Assembly: GCA_020746875.1 (NCBI GenBank)
Contig: JAGTJL010000059.1
Coordinates: forward strand, 1 to 10,560
Direction of reading: 5' to 3'
Source: Rhexocercosporidium sp. MPI-PUGE-AT-0058
Lineage: Eukaryota; Ascomycota; Leotiomycetes; Helotiales
Length of the DNA stretch: 10,560 nt
The translations under genes and the position numbers were made by a program. Shown piece after piece: positions 1 through 8,570 of this stretch (its first letter is position 1; each line of letters opens with the position of its first letter). The notes under the pieces are model-generated. The model did not search any database. It saw only the letters and a program-made list of their open reading frames with translations, and was not told where the DNA came from.

Positions 1-1050
1 TTAATAAGCTTCCTAATAATCCTCCTTTTACTCGTTCAGTCGTTAAAATAAATCTTAAAAATAATTAATAATATTTTTCTTCGCGTGAAAATGAAAATAT
101 ACTTATTAATAACTCTAATAATAAGTTAATTCTCTTTTAATCTTCTTCGTGCCAAGCTAAGCTCGTTATTCAAGAAGACTCTTATACGTTTTTTTAATAC
201 TTTATTATTATTAGTTATATTAAATAAAAGCGTTATTATATTAAATAAAGATAGCTTTTAATATACTTCTTTTAACTTCGCGCGTCTCGCGTTTTAATTC
301 GACTTCTTCTCTTGCCTTTCTTTAGCCTTTGAGACTCGCACTTATTTTTATTTAACTTATTCTTTATTAACTTTAAAGAAGCGTAAATCGTCTCGCATTT
401 ATTTAAGCCTTTCTTTTATTAAGCGCGCTCGAGGTATATATATATTATTTTAAAGCTTATTTCTTATTAATAACTTATTTTATTTATATTAATTGAAATC
501 TAAGAAAGGAGTTTACGGATCTTATTTATTATATATTCGCGCTATTATTTGTAGCCGTAATATTATAAATACTTTTCGCTAATATTCTCGCTATTAGAAG
601 TCGATGCTATAATTATACTTCTAATCATAAGTGCGATTCCGTTATAAAGATATACTCAAGTATAATAAAAGATTAATTGTAACTGTAGACTTTAATAATA
701 AAAAGGTATAATAATCGCATTATAATTAATCGAGCATTTCATTAACCGATTCACAAAGTTTAAAAATATAAAATTACTTTAAAAGCTTTAATAAAAGACT
801 TAATAAGTAATAAGAGTTTAATAAAGATATAAAGTTAAATCTTCCGATATACTCTTAAAAGCTAGTCTAAAGCGTAATAAAAGGATAATTCTAATAATAA
901 TATTAATATTAATACGAAATCTTTGGCAAAGTTTAGTAATTTTATATAAGATTTAAAAAGTTCGTAAAAGTCTTAAAGATAATAATTATTTATTAATTTA
1001 AGCTTAAGTAGATTCTTTTTGCGCTTTTAGTAGATTATTTATAAATTTAA
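1..1050. other. RIP-degraded AT-rich DNA, no recognised gene
   Basis: This stretch is strongly AT-rich, with TTAATA and TATTA words everywhere and stops in all frames. I recognise no conserved domain on either strand. It lies just downstream of the copia pol end on the minus strand, so part of it may be the 3' LTR or other flanking repeat, but I see no convincing LTR boundary. On the minus strand between about 250 and 440 there is a Lys/Arg/Glu-rich reading that could be the basic tail of some transposon protein. That is a weak impression only. Confidence 0.6.
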
Positions 1051-1156
1051 ACTGGATTTATACGGACTTTGCTTAAGCTCGGGCCGGATTTAAATAGTCT
1101 TTGCTTAAGCTTAAGCTGGATTTAAGTAGACTTTACTTAAGCTCGAGCTGAATTTC
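1051..1156. repeat. 32-bp tandem repeat, about 3.3 copies
   Basis: The word GGATTTA (GAATTTC in the last copy) starts at 1054, 1086, 1118 and about 1150, an exact spacing of 32 bases. Each unit runs roughly GGATTTAAGTAGACTTTGCTT followed by AAGCTCGAGCT. Copies differ mainly by C/T and G/A changes, as RIP would produce. A diverged partial unit may precede it near 999-1016 (CTTAAGTAGATTC). It lies 130-240 bases beyond the copia pol stop, so it may sit in the 3' untranslated region or LTR of that element. No second copy is visible at the other end of the relic. Confidence 0.75.
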
Positions 1157-1289
1157 GCGTTTGCGTTCGGCGTTTCTAAAGCGTGAATACTTAAAATATT
1201 AAATTAAAAAAGTTTTATAAATAAAAGATTATATAAAAATATTCTTAATATACTTTTAATAAATATATTTAAAGCTTTTTAACTTAAAA

Positions 1290-2140
1290 TTAATAATTAT
1301 TAAAGTTTAAAAGTGCTTTAAAAAGCTCGAATTTTTAGCGAGATAAATTCTTTATAAGCTTATTAATAAGTATATTAGCAATTAAAAGATATATTACTTT
1401 AAATGATTTACGAATATACTTTTGCTTAAATTATATATTTTAGATATTTATATAACGAAGCTTAATAGTAATCCTCTTAATATTATTTATAATTAATTTA
1501 ATCGTTTTGTTAATTATTATAAAAAATCTCCTAAGTCTTATCGATATTAAGAGCTAAGTTTCGAAAGAATCGTTAAAAAGTTATAGCTTCTTTTTTAATA
1601 TATTCTAACGCTAGTAATTCCGCTTTAGTAATCGACGTAATAATTATAGATTATTTTAATACTTTTTAGATTATTAGCCCGTCGAATAATAAGATTATAT
1701 AACTTTAAGATAACTTCCGAGTATCGATATTATCCGCGAAAGATATATTTAAAGTAATATAAAGCGCTTTTTCTTAATTACCTCCGTATATAATGCCTAA
1801 AAAGCGCGTATTAAATAAGTAGCGAATAAGTTAATATATAATTGTGAAATGCTTTAGACTAAGATTTATCGCGAATTGTGAGAGCTAGGCGATTGCAAAA
1901 GCTACGTCTGGTTTTATAACGATTGCTATATATAATATCGATTTAATTTTTTTTTAATAAGCTTTAATATATTTCTTTAAAACTTATCCCTTATACTTAA
2001 TAAGATTAATTTAAAAAAGCGGTATCGTAAGACATTTTTTATTAACTTATTTAAACTTTCGAATAATCTTCTTAACGTATTAGCTATAAACTAAGAAGAT
2101 AATTTTACGCTTTTTATCGCGTATTATTTTAATCCCTAGG
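1290..2140 (-). pseudogene. copia RNase H domain and pol C-terminus (degraded)
   Basis: The RNase H domain would degrade the RNA strand of the RNA/DNA hybrid during reverse transcription. Going down the minus strand I read 'IKIIRDKKRKIIFLVYS' near 2140-2085 (RT connection), 'KPDVAFAIA*LSQF' near 1915-1870, 'SFADNIDTRK' near 1743-1714 (the D of SFAD is a catalytic acid), then 'SITKAELLALEY' near 1640-1600, where family members have a Glu (TEAE), here changed to Lys. The tail 'LIKNLSR*KFELFKALLNF' ends with a TAA at 1290-1292 and matches the usual 'GLTKNLSR..F' close of copia pol. Stops appear at Gln and Trp positions, as RIP predicts. The E-to-K change (GAA to AAA) is also a G-to-A change. Confidence 0.88.
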
Positions 2141-2760
2141 AATTATTTAATATTTTTTAAGATTATATATATTATACGCTTAATTTAATCGCTTAATAAA
2201 ATCCTGTCTAAGCTTTAAGTCGTCTTAGTAATAAAGTACTTAAATATTATTTACGTAAAAGAAAATAAGGATTTTATAAGTAAAGTCTATGAATATATAC
2301 GGTTCCTCTGAGTATAAAATTAGCTCTAAATTTATTAACGTTTTACTAATATATTTATATTATAAGTATAAAGAGTCACGCATTTTATAAAAAGCGCGAT
2401 TAACTTATAGTATATATTTAGGCTTATTAAAACTTAGAGGGAATCTGTAATACACGGTTTTATTATTTATATCCTGAAAAGCGTTAATAAACGCGTTAAT
2501 TACGTTGAAGCACTTGACTTTTAAATTAAAATGAGCTGCGAGCGTTATAGCGATTTAAAAGGATTTAATTAAGAGCGTGCTGGCGTATATAGAGACGATT
2601 GTTAATTTACTTTGGAGATCGCCTTATATAATAATTCGGGATTTGTATTTTAAAATATATTTCTTTAGATTAGGCTTGTATTTAAAAACTTATATAAGCG
2701 GGATAAGTGTTGATATAGTGTTTAAATTAAATAATTCTAAAGTCTAGTAACTTTGTTTAT
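2140..2760 (-). pseudogene. copia reverse transcriptase (RVT_2 type, degraded)
   Basis: This would copy the element's RNA into DNA inside its virus-like particle. On the minus strand the entry motif 'IPLI*VFKYKPNLKKYILK' (VFKYK at 2689-2675) corresponds to the copia 'plkWVFkyK...G.l.kyKARl' motif, with the Trp codon now a stop. It continues with 'RGDLQ', 'AAHFNLKVKCFNVINAFIN' (the family's 'DvktAFLnG' aspartate region, here partly D to N), 'FPLSFNKPKYIL*VNRAFY' (the 'YGLrQSPR' region), and 'EEPYIFI'. The catalytic YVDD box reads 'FYVNNI' around 2263-2243: both aspartates have become asparagine by G-to-A change, so the enzyme is dead. Identification is firm because the motifs come in the correct order and spacing. 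Confidence 0.92.
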
Positions 2761-3780
2761 TTATTATCCTTATCTTTAAGCTTATATTTTCTTTAAATTA
2801 CTCTTTTATTAAGTGATTCTCAAGATCGCTTTATTATTTTAATTTAAGTAAAAGATTTTAGACTTTAATTTTTAAAAGTAAGATTTTCCTTTTTAGTAAT
2901 TAGCGGCTCGATTATATTATTATTGCAATTATATAATATATAATCTTTATTAAATCTCGAAGATTATCTTATTCTTTTAATAATATATATTAATTAAGTA
3001 TAAGCCTTTAAAGCATTTAATCGACTTCGGACTGAAGATTATTATATTAGTCGAGGATTTAATTACCCCTGAGATTAGGCTTACTCCTGAGCTTAGGATT
3101 GCCTTTATCGAGGTATGTTTATTTAAAGATAGCTGTAAATATTATAAATACTTTATTACCTTAATTTTTTTGTAATTTTCCTCTTTTTCTTTTACTTTTA
3201 GTTAGCTTCTTTGCTTTTGCCGAGCTTTTAATAAGTGTATTTAATTTTAATTGAGTTTCTTTTATTATAATTTAAAAGTGTATTACTTTTACTTGTCTTG
3301 CTTTCGTCGTCCGAGCACTTTATATTTTAATTTAAGGATGCGGTATTAAAATTATTACCGAAGACTCTTCTTATAATTAAGGTCTCGACGGTATTTAAAT
3401 CTTAATATATGATGATCGAGACGGATCTCGCGCTTAATCTTATAGTACGTTCGAATCTCGATTAGTAAGTTATATATTTTTACGCGAGTCGAATGCCTCT
3501 GAATTATACTTTATATTTAAAGTAAACTCTCGGTTTAACGTACTTTTTTTTAATTCCTTACTTTATTTAAGAGGGCCTTTTAAAGCAAGAGTATATTCCG
3601 GAGTTAAAAATCCATTTATTATACTCGAGCTATTAATATATTTTTTTACCTCCGAGTTCTGACTTTCGGAGCTTTTAATTAATTTTTGAATTCGTTCAGT
3701 ATATAATTAAGGCAAGTCTTCGCCTGAGAGATTCGTATTATTTTCTTCGATAGTCATATTTTTAGTAATATTTTTAATAA
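2760..3780 (-). pseudogene. copia pol linker between integrase and RT
   Basis: This fills the expected gap of roughly 300 residues between the integrase C-terminus and the reverse transcriptase. It carries no catalytic motif, as is usual for this poorly conserved part of copia pol. On the minus strand a very basic segment is visible near 3300-3180 ('SSAKAKKLTKSKRKRGKL'), and a Lys-rich stretch lies just before the RT ('KGKSYF*KLKSKIFYLN', near 2900-2850). The assignment rests on position between two recognised domains, not on homology of its own. Several frame changes occur. Confidence 0.6.
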
Positions 3781-4870
3781 TTTTAGCTTAGTTTACGACA
3801 AACTTATCCTCTTCGATAAGATCGTAAATAAACCGGGCTTTTTGAATTATAATCTTTACTTTTTTACTTAAAGTAATATAAAAGTTATCTTTATTAAAGC
3901 GTATATTACGCGTGATAATTATTTTGTCGAAGACGTAGCACTTAGATCTTGTAGATATTGAAAGCGTGGAAACTTATAAGAAATCCGATGTACGCACGCG
4001 TAATTGTTTTGAATATTTTTTTGTTTTATTCTTTGGCTTTTTTTATTATTAGTAAGTACGCTTTATAATTATATATATAAATCTTATTCTAGTTTAGTCT
4101 GAAATTTATAGTAAATCTTATAAGAAGCGCTAAGTTATACTATTAAAAATAGTTTTGAAACTACTTATTATTGATTTTAATAAGTAATAGCCAGTTATTT
4201 ACTTATCTTAGGCTTTTATTATATAAATAGATTCCTGCGAGTGTATATTTAATATTTAGATTTACGGGAAGATTAGCTAATAGTTTCATCTTAATGCCTT
4301 TATTAATTGCTTCTTGACTAACTTGTTCGGCTCTACCATTTAGCTTATAAGTTGCCGTTAGTAAGAGCTCGAGGTTAATTCCGAGCTTATTAGCTTATTT
4401 TTCATATTTTATAAATCCTCGAATTATAATAATTGCTTTCTTTTAATTATATTTGAATTTATATATTAAGAATTTAAACTGCTTTCGAACTTAAGCTTTA
4501 AAGCTTTTAATATATTAAAATACTTTATTATGCTCTTTTATTTGTAATATATAATTAACGAGTAAGCCGCTGTACTTATATTTGAATATAAGGAATTAAA
4601 AGTAATTATTCTAATATTTTAAATAATTAAATAAATCCTAAGTAACTTTTTAAAATAATCTAAAGGATTTCCTTTTTAGTAAACGTTTAGAGATTACTTG
4701 AATAGTATAAATTAAAGCACATTACTTGCACTTAATTCTCCTTACTATTTTAATAATCTTAATATTTCTTACTGTGCTTATTAATTTCCTTAAAGTATTT
4801 AAGTCTAAATAGCCTGCTCGTAAATATTAAACACGCTCCGAGTCTATTCTAGGATACTTATAATTTTTAG
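3780..4870 (-). pseudogene. copia integrase (degraded)
   Basis: Integrase would join the cDNA into the host genome. From high to low coordinates: a His/Cys-type pre-integrase region at about 4870-4720 ('RRIKCK*CAL'); 'VT*DLF' (first catalytic Asp codon at 4637-4635); 'FLIFKYKYSGLLV' (second acidic site region, near 4580-4550); 'LLLTATYKLNGRAEQVS' (NGRAEQ at 4340-4323, the family's 'NGvAER' motif); 'ANLPVNLNIKYTLAGIYLYN' near 4280-4220 (family 'LP..LW.eA...A.yl.NR'); and the C-terminal 'CYVFDKIIITRNIRFNKDNFY' near 3945-3890. The expected final Glu region near 4420-4400 is blurred by a frame change. Trp-to-stop and Asp/Glu-to-Asn/Lys changes fit RIP. Confidence 0.9.
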
Positions 4871-4979
4871 ATAATTTATACGGCTTATTTACTCTTTTAG
4901 AAAGCGTTAGAAATATTATAATTTTTATAACGCTTAAGAATATATTATAAGTGCTCGAAAAGTAAATTGAACGTAGCTT

Positions 4980-5650
4980 ATATTTAAAGAAAACGAAGTT
5001 TTATTTACGCTTTAGTTATTATATTATATAATGTTTATTAATTGGCAAGCCTTTCTTGTTTTATCTTAAAGTGTAATTTATACTATAGAACTAAAAACCG
5101 GTCTTATAAAGACAAGCTTTAAAAATAATATTAATATAAAAGTTTTCTATAATTATAACGTCGTAAAGCGTGAGATTAAATGATTCTTTATTCGGACCTT
5201 TAAACACTTTTTTTATAACTCGAATTTCGCGCTTAATAATGGGCAATTGAGAGCTTTTATATTTAATTAAATCCTTAAGAATGGATTTTATAAAAAATTC
5301 TTTTAATAATATTAAACGATCGTTGACTAAATTGGTCGCTTTACAGTTATTTAGTAAAGTAGAGTTTAATAAAGGATGAAGTGAATTCTAAAGGGAGTAT
5401 ATACCCGTAATTAAATGTTCGGTTAGATTAAGTAAGAGCACTGGGTGCGCGTGGGTCTTGCTTATTCTTTTTTTATTTAATAAGTTTCCGGGAAAAATAA
5501 ACTTCCTTTTATTTAATTTATTAAATCCTTACTTATCTAGTTTTATTAAGAGATCTTTTGTTAATTAAAGGAAAAGCTTATTTAAGCTTATTTACTCGCG
5601 GAGAGCTTTTTATTATAACGTAATAAACCGTTGCCAGATCTTATTATAAT
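4980..5650 (-). pseudogene. copia gag C-terminus and aspartic protease (degraded)
   Basis: The protease would cut the Gag-Pol polyprotein. One minus-strand frame stays nearly open over about 140 codons: 'KTHAHPVLLLNLTEHLITG' near 5455-5400, 'STLLNNCKATNLVND' (LNNCKA.. at 5354-5319), and 'SFNLTLYDVIIIENFYINII' near 5190-5120. The middle motif corresponds to the copia protease active site (D-x-G-A-T in 'ldnGAt.hl'), here with Asp changed to Asn and Gly to Lys. The third is the usual 'L.dvl.vP.f..NLiS' block. Just upstream, 'AFPLINKRSLNKTR' near 5580-5530 resembles the segment that follows a gag zinc knuckle, but I cannot show the CCHC residues. Confidence 0.82.
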
Positions 5651-6060
5651 ATTAATTATTTATTTTTAAGTTTAAATAAGTTATTTTATTTTAATATTTA
5701 ATAAATACTTTTTTTATAAACTATTATTTAAAAACGAGTATAATTTAAAGAAGACTAATAATAAGTTTTATCCTTTAAGTATGAACATGCCTTTTCTATA
5801 AGTTTCTTTTTATTTTAAATCGATTTAATCTTTAGTTATATAAATCAAAAGCTTTTAAGTCGAGTGTCTTATTATTATTAAGCGTAAATTAAGAGTAAAG
5901 AAATAATTATGCTAATTTTCTACTTATAAGCTATTAATACTGGCGATCGACTTAATTAAAATAAAATAGCCGTACGAGCTTATTCTAAGAAGTATTTAAA
6001 AGTATCTCGAGCTCGTCGACTTCCTTAATCTTAAGAAAGTACTTTTAAGCTTATAAATTA
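5650..6060 (-). pseudogene. possible copia gag remnant
   Basis: This is where gag should lie, directly upstream of the protease on the minus strand. I see only broken readings (for instance 'KACSYLKDKTYY' near 5795-5755) that I cannot tie to a known gag motif. The other strand is no more convincing. The call rests on position alone. Confidence 0.3.
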
Positions 6061-7114
6061 AAATTATTAATTATAATTAAGAAAAGGTTAATATTAAGGT
6101 GCGAGCACTTCCGATATAATATAAATTCCTTTTACGAATTAACTTTTAATATTATATAATCTAAACTTTTAAGTTTTAAACGTTCTTTATATTTAAAGAT
6201 TATAAGTAATCTTAATAAATTATCGTCTAAATCGTTATATTCGTTTAATATAAAACTATGTTAAGCGTGCGAATTAATGCTTTAAATATTAACTCTTTTC
6301 TTAATAACGAGCTATGCAGCCGTATATTAAAATTAACGGCTTATAGTTTTCTTAATTTATTTATAAGCTTAAAGTATACCGTAGTTCGTAATTATATATT
6401 ACGTATTTTATAATATACGCTTTAGCTTCGGCCTCGGCTTCCTTTTAATAAGATTCTACGGTTATTTAATAAGCTCGTGCGGTCGAGTAAGAAAAGGAGT
6501 AATAAAAGCGTTAAAGCTTAATTATTTAATCCGAAGAAGACGCAGTTACTGCGTGACGATCGAGCGCCTATTTCTGAGTTATTCGTTATACTCGTTTATC
6601 TTTTATTATATAATTTAATTTAGCGAGATTATTCTTTTATTAAGCGATTTGCTCGCGGTCCGTGGATTTTTATTAATAATTTCAATTAGTGTTTTTATAT
6701 TAAAGCATTTAAATTAACGAAAAGGCTAAAGTCCGAGTATTTAAGCGCTAAGAGTTAAATAATTTATTTATAACGGGAAGTCTTTAGCTTTAAGTATATA
6801 ATATTTACGTTAAAACCGCTAAGACTATCGTACGATAACATCTCGATAATCGCGCTAAAAGGTATTAAAGTTTAAGCGTAAGGAAAAGAAACGAAAATCG
6901 TAAAGTTAGAATTAAATAAGCTTAATTAAAGCTCGAAATCTATATATACTAAAAGTAACTTATAAAGACAAATATGGCTCTTAACTATTATATAAATATA
7001 AAGCAGGCTTTTCGTAGTTTAAGAGCTTTATAATTAATATAAAAAGCAAGAGTTTAAAAAGATTTATTAAAAGTAAGCGTTATCCTTTATAAAGAGAACT
7101 GTAACCCGAGTATA
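6061..7114. other. RIP-degraded DNA, unresolved (gag/LTR space)
   Basis: No recognisable domain is seen here. It lies upstream of the minus-strand copia relic and also upstream of the plus-strand gypsy relic, so it could hold the copia 5' LTR, the gypsy gag region, or a third element. On the plus strand, frame 2 can be read from about 5882 to 7120 with only TAA, TAG or TGA stops, giving a Gln/Lys/Arg-rich product. In RIP-mutated DNA almost all stops are TAA, so this is weak evidence and I do not call a gene. Confidence 0.5.
6540..6554. repeat. short hairpin-forming inverted repeat
   Basis: ACGCAGT-T-ACTGCGT is a perfect 7-bp inverted repeat around one base. It is GC-rich against its surroundings and keeps CA and TG dinucleotides that RIP has removed nearby. 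It is not followed by a T-run typical of a terminator. Function unknown. Confidence 0.6.
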
Positions 7115-7120
7115 TATACG
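7115..7120. repeat. left copy of TATACG direct repeat (possible target duplication)
   Basis: TATACG ends exactly where the RIP-free sequence starts. The same six bases stand at 7371-7376, where it ends. This suggests a target-site duplication made on insertion of the 250 bp between them, although a 6-bp match in AT-rich DNA can occur by chance. Confidence 0.45.
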
Positions 7121-7370
7121 TGAGTGCTTACGAAAGCATACACATGACCAGTAGACTGCGCTAAGGCGCGACACGAACACTTATAACTATAAGTAAAATG
7201 TGGTGTAGAAGTGGATTAAGGCACTGCGAGCAGTTTGAGTTGAATTGCAGTAATTAATTATCCTAAAATTACAGAAGGAAATCAGGAGAAAACAGCTGTT
7301 CCCTGAAGGCGGTCTACAGTAGCAGAACCTAATTAGTATATACAGTGCTAATAGAGCAGTTGCCCGTGCT
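7121..7370. mobile_element. 250-bp RIP-free insertion (SINE, MITE or solo LTR?)
   Basis: Composition changes abruptly here. CA and TG are common (7141-7200 alone holds five CA and three TG), while both flanks are almost devoid of them. The block starts TGAGTGCTTACG, ends GCCCGTGCT and is bounded by TATACG repeats. It has no open reading frame of note. Its ends are not inverted repeats, and it does not end in CA, so a classical solo LTR or MITE is not obvious. A tRNA-like internal promoter is a possibility. Elements shorter than a few hundred bases are known to escape RIP in Neurospora, which would explain the lack of mutation. Alternatively it is single-copy DNA captured at a break, or an insertion that came after RIP had ceased. 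Confidence 0.5.
7201..7247 (+). promoter_or_regulatory. possible RNA polymerase III A-box/B-box
   Basis: TGGTGTAGAAGT at 7201-7212 fits the A-box consensus TRGYNNARNNGG at 11 of 12 positions, and the following GTGGATTAAGGCA resembles the D-arm of a Leu or Ser tRNA. GAGTTGAATTG at 7237-7247 is only a poor B-box (6 of 11 against GGTTCGAATCC). The spacing of about 36 bases is somewhat short. No tRNA cloverleaf is evident. If real, it would make the surrounding insertion a tRNA-derived SINE. Confidence 0.22.
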
Positions 7371-7376
7371 TATACG
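7371..7376. repeat. right copy of TATACG direct repeat
   Basis: Second copy of the six bases found at 7115-7120. RIP-type sequence resumes immediately after it. Confidence 0.45.
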
Positions 7377-7512
7377 ATATAAAAGTAATTATTAATCTTT
7401 AACGTTAATATTAAAATATTAAAATGATAAGCTATAATAGATTTTGAAGCGCGCAAGAGAATTTTATATCTTTTATTATTACGATCCGATATCTTTTACT
7501 TACCGAAGTCAA

Positions 7513-7740
7513 AACCGACGATTATTAGCTAATACTCGCGATAAAGAACTTGCCGTAAACGGCCTAATCGATATGTAAATAATATTATTATATATAAGTA
7601 TCGGCGGATACCGAATATATCAGTTCGATATAACCTAAATCGGAAAGCACGATATTATCCTAAGGTTATTACAAATAAAGCTTTATAACCCGAGGATCGA
7701 CTAGCAGATGCAGAAACTAGAGTTTAATAATTATAAAAGC
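7513..7740 (+). pseudogene. gypsy aspartic protease region (degraded)
   Basis: The frame beginning at 7513 reads 'NRRLLANTRDKELAVNGLID' followed by M and a stop. The Asp codon at 7570-7572 corresponds to the protease active site (family 'LiDtGA'), with the following Thr and Gly lost. It continues with 'QFDIT*IGKHDIILRLL' (7621-7671) and 'YNPRID*QMQKLEF' (about 7684-7725). These match the well-known segment ending gypsy proteases in fungi, 'lGkhDiILGlpWL..hNP.IdW....l.f', with the Trp codon turned into TAG. The same frame continues into the RT N-terminus. The product would process Gag-Pol; here it is inactivated by stops. Confidence 0.82.
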
Positions 7741-8391
7741 TATTTTAAGATAAAAACTAATTAAGGGCTTAAAAAAGTTAAGCGAACTTCTAAAGAAAAG
7801 CTGGGGAATAAAGCAACAGGCCTTATAACGAACGAAATACCGTTAAAATATAAGCGGTTTAAGGTATTATTTAAAGAAGAATTAAGCAGCAGCGCTTTAT
7901 TTAAATACTAAGACTATAATTATCGGATCGAGTTAATTAAAGGCATAAAGCCGATATTTTAATTATTACGGGAATATTTAACTACGGACTTAATAATAAT
8001 TAAAAAAATATATTAATAAAACCTAGCGAAAAGTTTATCCGAGAGTCTAAATCCTTTAAGGAAATAACGTCTTCTTCGCGAAGAAAAAAGACGGTAAATA
8101 AAGAATATATATCGATTACCGTCGATTAAACGATATTATTAAAAAATATCGTTATATATTACTTTAGTTAAGGAATTACGCAGTAAGCTCAACGGCGCTA
8201 AGATCTTCACTTAGCTCGACCTATGAGGCGCGTATAACTTCGTAAGAATAATTAAAAGAGAAAAGAAGAAAATAGTATTTTATATACGTTTCGATTATTA
8301 TAAGTATACGGTTATGCCTTTTAAACTAATTAACGCGCTTATTATATTTCAGCGTTTAATTAATAATATTTTACGGTAATATTTAAACGTA

Positions 8392-8413
8392 ATATATATA
8401 TATATATATATAT
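8392..8413. repeat. (AT)11 microsatellite inside the gypsy RT
   Basis: Twenty-two bases of perfect AT dinucleotides sit between 'YLNV' (ending 8391) and the YLDD-equivalent codons at 8414. Gypsy RTs normally have about 5 codons here, while this copy has 25 bases, about 10 too many. The frame shifts by one across it. The run probably arose when RIP turned Val and Tyr codons into TA steps and then expanded by slippage. Confidence 0.85.
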
Positions 8414-8549
8414 TATCTAAATAATATTTTAATTTATTTTAAAATAAAAGAATAATACGTAAGAAATATTATAATAATATTCGAAAAGCTAAAGGTTTCT
8501 TCGATGCTTTTAAAATTAAAGAAATACTATTTTTATAAAAAAGAAATCA

Positions 8550-8557
8550 CTTACTTA
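8550..8557. repeat. candidate 8-bp target-site duplication, left copy
   Basis: CTTACTTA lies directly before the CAGCG start of the hAT-like element and is still part of the gypsy reading ('ITYL'). hAT transposons duplicate 8 bp on insertion. The partner copy would be at the other end of the element, outside the window. Confidence 0.4.
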
Positions 8558-8570
8558 CAGCGTAAAAAAT

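Larger units (their letters stand above)
1290..6060 (-). mobile_element. Ty1/copia LTR retrotransposon relic
   Basis: Reading the minus strand from high to low coordinates gives, in order, a gag remnant, aspartic protease, integrase, reverse transcriptase and RNase H. Integrase before reverse transcriptase is diagnostic of Ty1/copia (Pseudoviridae type) as opposed to Ty3/gypsy. The length from protease to the end of RNase H (about 4.1 kb) is normal for copia pol. Many in-frame stops, nearly all TAA or TAG, and several frame changes make it non-functional. The low-coordinate end of coding is firm (stop at 1290-1292). The upstream limit near 6060 is a guess, and neither LTR is delimited. The protein style (YVDDIQ-like box, 'PLI*VFKYK' entry to RT) suggests a fungal copia lineage, from memory of the family. 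Confidence 0.9.
7377..8557 (+). mobile_element. Ty3/gypsy retrotransposon relic, truncated
   Basis: On the plus strand the end of an aspartic protease is followed by a reverse transcriptase of RVT_1 type with its catalytic box. Protease leading straight into RT is the Ty3/gypsy order. RNase H and integrase are missing because the sequence stops matching at 8557, where a hAT element begins. The gag part is not recognised upstream, and the 250-bp insertion at 7121-7370 lies close to the start of readable homology. The orientation is opposite to the copia relic. Confidence 0.88.
7846..8557 (+). pseudogene. gypsy reverse transcriptase (RVT_1 type, degraded)
   Basis: Motifs in order: 'KYKRFKVLFKEE' (7846 on; family 'y.dfadVFse'), 'DYNYRIELIKGIKPIF' (about 7909-7960), 'FFAKKKDGK*RIYIDYRRLN' (8072-8131), 'LVKELRSKLNGAKIFT*LDL' (8164-8223), 'GAYNFVRI', 'YTVMPFKLINALIIFQRLIN' (family 'y.vMPFGLtNAPatFQrlmN'), and the catalytic 'YLNNIL' at 8414-8431, where YLDD has lost both Asp. 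A thumb-like 'KLKKYYFYKKEITYL' ends the match at 8557. Frame changes are seen near 8055, near 8162 (one base missing) and at the AT run at 8392-8413. Stops stand at former Gln, Trp or Arg codons. About the first half of a gypsy pol is present. Confidence 0.92.

Noticed and set aside
601..640. Plus-strand 'RCYNYTSNHKC' as a zinc-knuckle remnant of a LINE or gag
   Set aside because: Spacing does not fit CCHC (three instead of four residues before His), and nothing around it supports a gag.
5882..7120. Long plus-strand frame 2 reading as a hidden gene with Gln codons mutated to stops
   Set aside because: Nearly all stops in RIP-mutated DNA are TAA in every frame, so the pattern is not diagnostic, and no domain is recognisable.
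7201..7275. A functional tRNA gene
   Set aside because: The A-box-like sequence is followed by a poor B-box, and no acceptor or anticodon stem can be folded by eye.
7121..7370. Solo LTR of a recent retrotransposon
   Set aside because: It begins with TG but does not end in CA, and no short terminal inversion is seen; kept only as an alternative.
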